Shown here in pieces: positions 58,801 to 64,000 of a stretch of DNA of 64,000 nt. Positions within the stretch are counted from its first letter, which is position 1; every line of letters starts with the position of its first letter. The notes beneath the pieces are model-generated. The model was not told the DNA's origin, did not search any database, and worked only from the letters and a program-made list of their open reading frames with translations. Made by a program: the position numbers and the translations under genes. Source of the stretch: Ophiobolus disseminans (Eukaryota; Ascomycota; Dothideomycetes; Pleosporales; Phaeosphaeriaceae); the NCBI GenBank assembly GCA_010093685.1, contig MU006234.1, positions 188,165 through 252,164 on the forward strand, read 5' to 3'.

Positions 58801-59414
58801 TACTAGTTGCTCCACCAAAAAATCTCATAATAATAGCTTTTGTAGGTGGCTCAATAACCTCAATTTAGTGGTGGTGAGCATGTTGTTGTTCGGGCCTTAC
58901 GCGAACACGGGCGGCACGCGCACGGACACGGTAAAGGTGCTTTGTAGCAATTGTCTTGCTAATCTTAGAGTTGAACTCAGCAAGAGCCTTCTTCTAGCGC
59001 CTGAACTCAAGGTCCTTGCGCTCCTATCGCTCGTACTCCCATTGATACAGCTTCTGCTGTGCGGTAGTAAGGTGAGCAATTGACGTTGCGTCATTGTTGT
59101 GAGCCGTCACTTGAGGTTCAATTGGTGCCGTCAACGTAGGCAAGACTGCTTTCGTGGCAGGGTCAACGTACTGCCAGAGTATGTTCTTCTGTGCAGTATC
59201 CTTTCGAATGAACAGCCACTTGTGCCAGTTGTCAATGGGTGAGAAACTTGTAGGATTAGACTATGGGAGAGAGAGGCTATATACGAGGAAGGCAGAAACC
59301 AGCCAAGGCGCTAGCCGCGGGGTCACGTGTGGGGCTATCACCACTGACACCAGTCGTCGGCTCGATCGAGGACAACAGTCACTCGGGTGATCGCAGGGTC
59401 TAACTCAGTAGTCA
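58801..59414 (-). mobile_element. Copia gag N-terminus (reverse), interrupted by a small LTR
   Basis: A minus-strand gag begins at 59414 (MTTELDPAITRVTVVLDRADDW) and resumes after the 120-bp insert with HKWLFIRKDTAQKNILWQYVDP down to about 58860 (KISKTIATKHLY), with few stops. It is a different copia family from 46744-52147. The rest of the element is absent. Confidence 0.65.
59230..59349. repeat. 120-bp solo LTR with CCAGT duplication
   Basis: Starts TGTCAATGGG and ends CACTGACA (inverted TGTCA/TGACA), flanked by CCAGT at 59225-59229 and 59350-59354. It interrupts the gag reading frame between DDW and HKW. Very short for an LTR. Confidence 0.75.
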
Positions 59415-59418
59415 TTGT

Positions 59419-59573
59419 TGTAAGCCCAGGGCACCTTGCATGGTCACGTGGATTATCCACCAGCTAATCAGCCCACCACTTCATGTATATAAGCTTAGAT
59501 CACGGACATCTCAGTCCACTAGACAACACTACACCTTACATCACACTTCGTCTCCTGCTCCCAACTGCTTACG
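59419..59573 (+). repeat. Solo LTR of the 46744 copia family
   Basis: Starts TGTAAGCCCAGGGCACC and is nearly identical to the 146-bp LTR for most of its length, with a small insertion near 59518-59535 and an end of CTTACG. No clear target-site duplication, so the right edge is uncertain. Confidence 0.75.
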
Positions 59574-60382
59574 GCATGCGTTGGCTGCGGCGAGGTAACC
59601 CGATCGGCGTTGATGTCAAGACTCGCTCTGCTTCGCATCGGTCAGTTGTGATCACTCGTGAATAGTGAGTAGTACCTGTAGTGTTCATAGTGGCTCGCAG
59701 TGAAGTTGATTTTACAGAATTGCGTGATGAGGGCTGATGTGATAATGGTCTGAGCATGCAAGCAACCGGCGCAAGGTCGTCTTAGCTGGATGCTGATGAT
59801 GGTGCAGGCTTCGGTGTGCGTTCCGAGGTGGACGCTGGTGTTTAGCGTCATCGTGACTTCATCCGCGAGGGCTGCACCTTCTACGCTCAGAAACCCTCAC
59901 TCTGACTACTTCGAAAATAGAACTCGTGCCTTGAATAGTAATTCGTGCTCTTAGTTCAAGTGAATACGCATCTACTTCGAGACGGTACAACAAAGGCGAT
60001 CTACACGCGAAATAAGCTCCAACCTTACTCATTGCTACACTCTGTTCTGAGCAGGTGCTCACTCGCGCGCCGTTCTGCAGACCCGAGAATCAATCTGCAC
60101 CTTCAAGTCATCAAAAACAAATGTGGTAGTCTCAAATGGTTGTGCTGTATGTAGCAAGGCTTAAGACTGCGGCAGCTGGCTGCACAGCCCCCACAGTGCC
60201 AAGAAGGTGCAGGTGAGGGAAGCTTCCGATGTTTTTTAAGCCTCTCTCTTCTACCCTCTCTTCGAATCTCCGAAAATTTCCTGGTACAGAACGTCGACGA
60301 TTGCGTCTTTGACTTCACGTTGTCGTTGTAACCTCGGCTAGTTGGCCTACAGCCTGATCGAGTACATTTAGAAGCACGCACA
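59574..60382. other. Intergenic before the HET gene
   Basis: About 0.8 kb, GC content closer to genes than to the repeats. No gene recognised; it includes the HET gene promoter. Confidence 0.4.
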
Positions 60383-62059
60383 ATGTTGCTTCCACTCTTC
60401 ACACACGACCCTCTACCTGAGTCCACGCCGCACATACGACTACTGCAACTTGTACAAGGCGATTTCGATCAGGACATCATTTGCAACCTGTCCATATGGC
60501 CTCTCGACACCGCTCCATCGTACATTGCGATCTCATACACTTGGGGCGATCCTACGCCGACTGTGAACATCACTGTAAACAATCGACGCATGGTGGGACG
60601 ACAAAATTGCCAATATGCCCTCCAGCAAGCCTTCAACCAGACCAGAAGCCGTCAGCAGTATCTATGGTTAGACGCAATCTGTATTGACCAGAACAATAAC
60701 TGGGAAAAAGGACACCAAGTCGCTTTAATGGGCGAGCTTTACAAGAGAGCTGCACAAGTGTTCGCCTGTGTTGGACCTCACGAGAACCGCAGCGAGGAAC
60801 TTGTCTCGTTTTACAGGAAGAAACTACGCCTTCTGGACAACACTTATCGCAAAATCCAAGCCTATACTGGACCTATGGAGGGCACTTGGTATCCGCAAAA
60901 CGTGGTATTTTTTGACAGGTTGTTTGTACTTCGTACCAAACTTAAACATATACTTGAAGACTGGGATGGTCCCCAACAGCTGCTCTTCACAATTTTCCGA
61001 CAATTCGTAGATCGACCGTATTTCAAGCGCGTTTGGATCCTGCAAGAGCTGTACATGGGACACGATGTCTTCTTCTGTTGCGGACCTGACCTACTACAAG
61101 CGAATCGAGTGTTGGCTCTTAGCCAAATTTTAGCCCCCCTGCTCAGAAGCCAGAGCTTTCGCCACACCGTTCTAAGACTGCCGAAAATAATCTGCGTGCC
61201 CCACGGAAGTCTCCTATATTCCTACTCAAACTTGTATGGAGTAGGATGCTTAGCCCTCGCCGCAGAAGTACAACGCCCTCGCAGTTTGATCGACACTTTT
61301 AAAGCCCTCGCTTACTTCCAGTGTGCTGATCTTCGGGACAAATTGTATGGTGTTTTAGCGGTCATAGACTGGCCAGCTCGCTCCCGACCCGTACCGGATT
61401 ACACCAAGGACATTCTTGAGATAGCCGCAGAAGTTCTGGTCTTACTAACTTCGGAACATAAAGCGCGTGGACAAAGGGACGTGGATCCGATTGGGCTTGT
61501 AATAGATGCATTCGATCTAGATTGCAAACATCCAGATATGAGGGACACCCTCGAGGCATGGAGCAGAGCGGCAGCAGATACAGTACTCTCTGCGTGCGCG
61601 GAAAATGATTTCCTCCTCCTGCCCGGGGACTTTCGGGGAATAGAGATTCACTCAGGTTCTTTGCCGGTACAACCCCACACTGTGCTTTACCGTCTAGAAC
61701 CTATTGCCAACGCCACGTCAGTGACGCTTGTCAACGAGTTTGCTGACCCTATTGCCAAAGCACCGCTTAGTACCAAGCCAGGCGACTGGTACTTGTATAC
61801 GGACACCGTAGGGCTTATCATTCGTCCTTCTCAAACACCACGCTACACGATTTTCGGATTCGCAAGTCCTATGGAACCATACGCGGACTTGTTCGGCCGT
61901 GGAGAAAGATTCGACACCTTTTGGAGTCCACGAGATGCGATCATGTACTACATGTACTGCATGCATGCCTGGCAAATCGACTATGGCGAGCCGTTATGCG
62001 AATGTCCGGGCTCGGCGTACGCACTAAAACACAAAGAAAAACAGTTTAACGGCATTTGA
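60383..62059 (+). CDS. HET-domain protein (heterokaryon incompatibility family)
   Basis: Single exon, 558 residues. The HET domain lies at about residues 45-215: YIAISYTWGDP, LWLDAICIDQNNNWEKGHQVALMGELYKRAAQVFACVG and VWILQELYMG, the three conserved blocks. The C-terminal half is the usual variable region (DLRDKLYGVLAVIDWPARSRPVPDY is typical). HET proteins mediate cell death after fusion of unlike fungal strains; this allele's specificity cannot be told. The gene is intact although it sits between transposon islands, with no RIP stops. Confidence 0.92.
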   Translation: MLLPLFTHDPLPESTPHIRLLQLVQGDFDQDIICNLSIWPLDTAPSYIAISYTWGDPTPTVNITVNNRRMVGRQNCQYALQQAFNQTRSRQQYLWLDAICIDQNNNWEKGHQVALMGELYKRAAQVFACVGPHENRSEELVSFYRKKLRLLDNTYRKIQAYTGPMEGTWYPQNVVFFDRLFVLRTKLKHILEDWDGPQQLLFTIFRQFVDRPYFKRVWILQELYMGHDVFFCCGPDLLQANRVLALSQILAPLLRSQSFRHTVLRLPKIICVPHGSLLYSYSNLYGVGCLALAAEVQRPRSLIDTFKALAYFQCADLRDKLYGVLAVIDWPARSRPVPDYTKDILEIAAEVLVLLTSEHKARGQRDVDPIGLVIDAFDLDCKHPDMRDTLEAWSRAAADTVLSACAENDFLLLPGDFRGIEIHSGSLPVQPHTVLYRLEPIANATSVTLVNEFADPIAKAPLSTKPGDWYLYTDTVGLIIRPSQTPRYTIFGFASPMEPYADLFGRGERFDTFWSPRDAIMYYMYCMHAWQIDYGEPLCECPGSAYALKHKEKQFNGI

Positions 62060-62139
62060 AGCAATGAACCTCGCGTCAAGAAGGTCATACCAAGGCTCAA
62101 AGGTCGTTTATCGTTCGGCTCGTATAGCATAGACATGCG

Positions 62140-62499
62140 ATGTACAAGAAGCTCGACTACAACCAGTTACCTCTTCTCTCCGCAGATCTTGAATATAACC
62201 AATACCTATCACTAGTCCAACACGCGCCGCCTCCCGCACGACGAAGTCGATATTCATCGTGGTCAGAGTCGCTTGTCAGCGTGGTCGTTCTGACAGTGAC
62301 GCCTCGAGGTACAATCGCGCCGACCTCAGAAGCGGGATGTGCTGGGATCTGGAAGATGCGCTTTTGTGCTACTGTTATAGTTGCAAAATGGAGGATCTGG
62401 ATGGATCTTTTAAATGGAATGTATGTGATTTTGAGGAATTCTCATTTGCGCGAGAAATACCGAAAAAGGACTGGAATTACGTAGGAGCTCGTATTTAGT
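62140..62499 (+). pseudogene. Small ORF pair, frameshifted hypothetical gene
   Basis: Two overlapping plus frames: MYKKLDYNQLPLLSADLEY... (from 62140) and, in the next frame, DLRSGMCWDLEDALLCYCY ... AREIPKKDWNYVGARI ending in TAG at 62496-62498. The first half of one and the second half of the other look protein-like, which suggests a single-base shift near 62260-62290. No family recognised. It could be a broken 3' partner of the HET gene. Confidence 0.35.
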
Positions 62500-62651
62500 G
62501 ATCCCAGCATACAAATGTGCTCTCTACTCTCATACTCTAATCAAGATTTCTGAACTCTTTGATAGTGCTGCAAGGATATTCAGGCTTCCTATTAAGATCC
62601 TATCTAGGTAGGCACGTAGGTAAGGTGCACAGCACCCGGGTGGTGCATCAC
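62498..62651. mobile_element. MITE-like element, relative of 23221-23399
   Basis: Begins GTGATCCCAG after TA and ends GTGCATCAC. The interior shares ATACTCTAAT and CTTTGATAG-type segments with the element at 23221-23399. Ends are degenerate and no clean duplication remains on the right. Confidence 0.45.
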
Positions 62652-63748
62652 TGACTACGAGCTTCTTCGAAGCTTGCGGTGCCTGGCACGCAATGATAGT
62701 AGAGAAATGTTGTATATATGGGAGACATTGCCAAAGGAACAAGGACAACATCTCGTTGATATGTGCACGTGTTGATATCAGCCATAAACATTAGCCATTG
62801 TGTTGGGAAAGATTAGCCTGGTCTCGGACCATCTGCAGGACCTTGCGCGAACCACGACCTGTGCTCGGCTAGTGGCATTTCATGCGCAGGGATGAGGGCG
62901 CCAGGCGTCATAAAAACATTGCAGCTGTTTGTGCTACACCGGCCGCTATGAGGAGTTCATTATTGATGGGCTATAACGAAGCTCTTAATGCCTTGCAGTT
63001 GTCGCTAATGAGCGCCATGTACTTTTCTTCGCATTGGCCGCACCGTAACTCAATCACCAAACTTTGCGCCTCGATCTAGAGACAACATCAATACTCGGCC
63101 CGCATCGCATCCTCTTCCGTCACCGACCAGGCAGATACGTCGGGCTGTGTCCCCACCTTAGTGTATCTCAAGACGAGCCCGCGCTGTCTGCCGAGAGTGT
63201 AACAGATATTTAATTTAGGTAATAAGACCTTGCACTAACTATCTTTGTTGAGTTGACTACAAAAGAGAGATATAACCTAAGAGATCCTCCTCTGCTATAT
63301 AGTCCCATCCTTCGTTCTGTCCTGTATTCTGTTCTGTCGCAATCCGTGTTGTTCTGCCATCCTCCGGACGTTCTGCGAGCAGTACGTATGTTCTGCTGCA
63401 GCACGATCGTTCTGCGCGCAGAATGCTGCTAAGGCTGCAGAACGCGCTACTGCACGCAGTACGCGCTAGCAGGTCACGTGACCCGCCGAGCGCGGGGCAT
63501 CCCATGTCGTTCTTCCTTAGGCCGTGTGGCTTACCTGCAGCTGATTCCTTATTACTGTTATTGCCTAGTTGCGAGTGCATCTGCTGTAAGGTGTCTGTAA
63601 CACTCGCTTCTCCTTTGAGGTTAACGTCTTAGCAACCCTGCTATTTGGTTTTTGTGCTGTTGTTCTGTAGCAAGGTACAAAGGTAGGCGTCCTCCTTCCT
63701 ACTGTCTCTGCCGCTTTAATTTTTCAAAACCTTTTCTAATCTTCAACA
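62652..63748. other. Repeat-derived or empty region
   Basis: No gene supported. A cluster of GTTCTG motifs lies at about 63313-63425, followed by a TCACGTGA palindrome near 63474. The rest shows nothing recognisable. Confidence 0.35.
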
Positions 63749-64000
63749 TGCCTCTAGCACGTACCCCTGTGGAACGCAAACACTAACTTAGTAATCAAGT
63801 GCTTTAGTCTAGACATCTTATAATATAGCTGTGTTTATCCTGCAAGAAGGTTAGTCGTGCGTGTATTTTATTAAAGTTCTCTTCTACCTACTCTAAGTGT
63901 ATTTCCTGTGGTACTCGTTGTAGCTTGTAGACTTCTAACTTAAACTAGTTGACTCTTAAGAAGAGTTGTGACCGTCTACGCAGCTAGCTGTAGGAAACTT
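63749..64000 (+). mobile_element. Start of a RIP-degraded transposon ORF, cut by the window end
   Basis: ATG at 63749 (MPLARTPVERKH, then TAA), with further frame carrying Cys pairs (CLSCKK; CISCGTRC). High CTAG content and stops at likely Gln/Trp positions suggest a RIP-altered, repeat-associated ORF. The family is not identified and the element continues beyond the window. Confidence 0.35.

Overview
The window looks like a chromosomal segment of a filamentous ascomycete, probably a Dothideomycete of the Pleosporales type (class placement is inference). The evidence is short introns (about 44-95 nt, one of 192 nt) with CTAAC-like branch points, fungal-only families (Zn2Cys6 regulator, HET-domain protein, GH76 mannanase, DUF6594 fragment, fungal Pex2), and transposons riddled with stop codons from C-to-T changes at CpA, the mark of repeat-induced point mutation (RIP).

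Layout. 1-10330 is a nested, RIP-degraded transposon island: a Ty3/Gypsy chromovirus (+), a second inverted Ty3 copy, reverse copia gag pieces, a solo LTR with a target-site duplication, a 5'-truncated LINE tail with poly(A), and a copia RT fragment. 10331-46400 is a gene-rich island: a LEU3/PrtT-like Zn2Cys6 regulator, ribosomal protein L34, the spliceosome core protein Prp8, a cytochrome P450, an intron-bearing tRNA-Leu(CAG), a GH76 endo-mannanase, a membrane-anchored pepsin-like protein, a BTB protein, a UCH-type deubiquitinase, a BuGZ/ZNF207-like zinc-finger protein, peroxin Pex2, a KAP120/importin-11-like karyopherin, a frameshifted sterol-dehydrogenase-like pseudogene, an ankyrin gene and a DUF6594 remnant. 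46486-59573 is a second transposon island: two inverted hAT-like elements of about 1 kb, one split by a full-length Ty1/copia element, then a reverse copia, a Fot1/pogo transposase relic, another copia gag with a 120-bp solo LTR inside it, and a solo LTR. 60383-62059 is a HET-domain gene. The rest is repeat-derived or empty.

The host genes are mostly housekeeping and form no single pathway: splicing (Prp8), translation (L34, tRNA-Leu), nuclear transport (KAP120), peroxisome biogenesis (Pex2), ubiquitin recycling (UCH) and the spindle checkpoint (BuGZ-like). Divergent pairs share intergenic regions (L34/Prp8, BTB/UCH, Pex2/KAP120).

The most unusual item is the tRNA-Leu(CAG) gene at 26486-26621. 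It is complete except that a 55-nt segment with spliceosomal-intron features (GTAAGC donor, CTAAC branch point, CAG acceptor) interrupts the D-loop and so the Pol III A box. Three protein genes (Zn2Cys6 regulator, PRP8, KAP120) also each need a GC-AG intron to read through. Exon structures were deduced by hand from reading frame, splice motifs and family conservation, with no transcript evidence.
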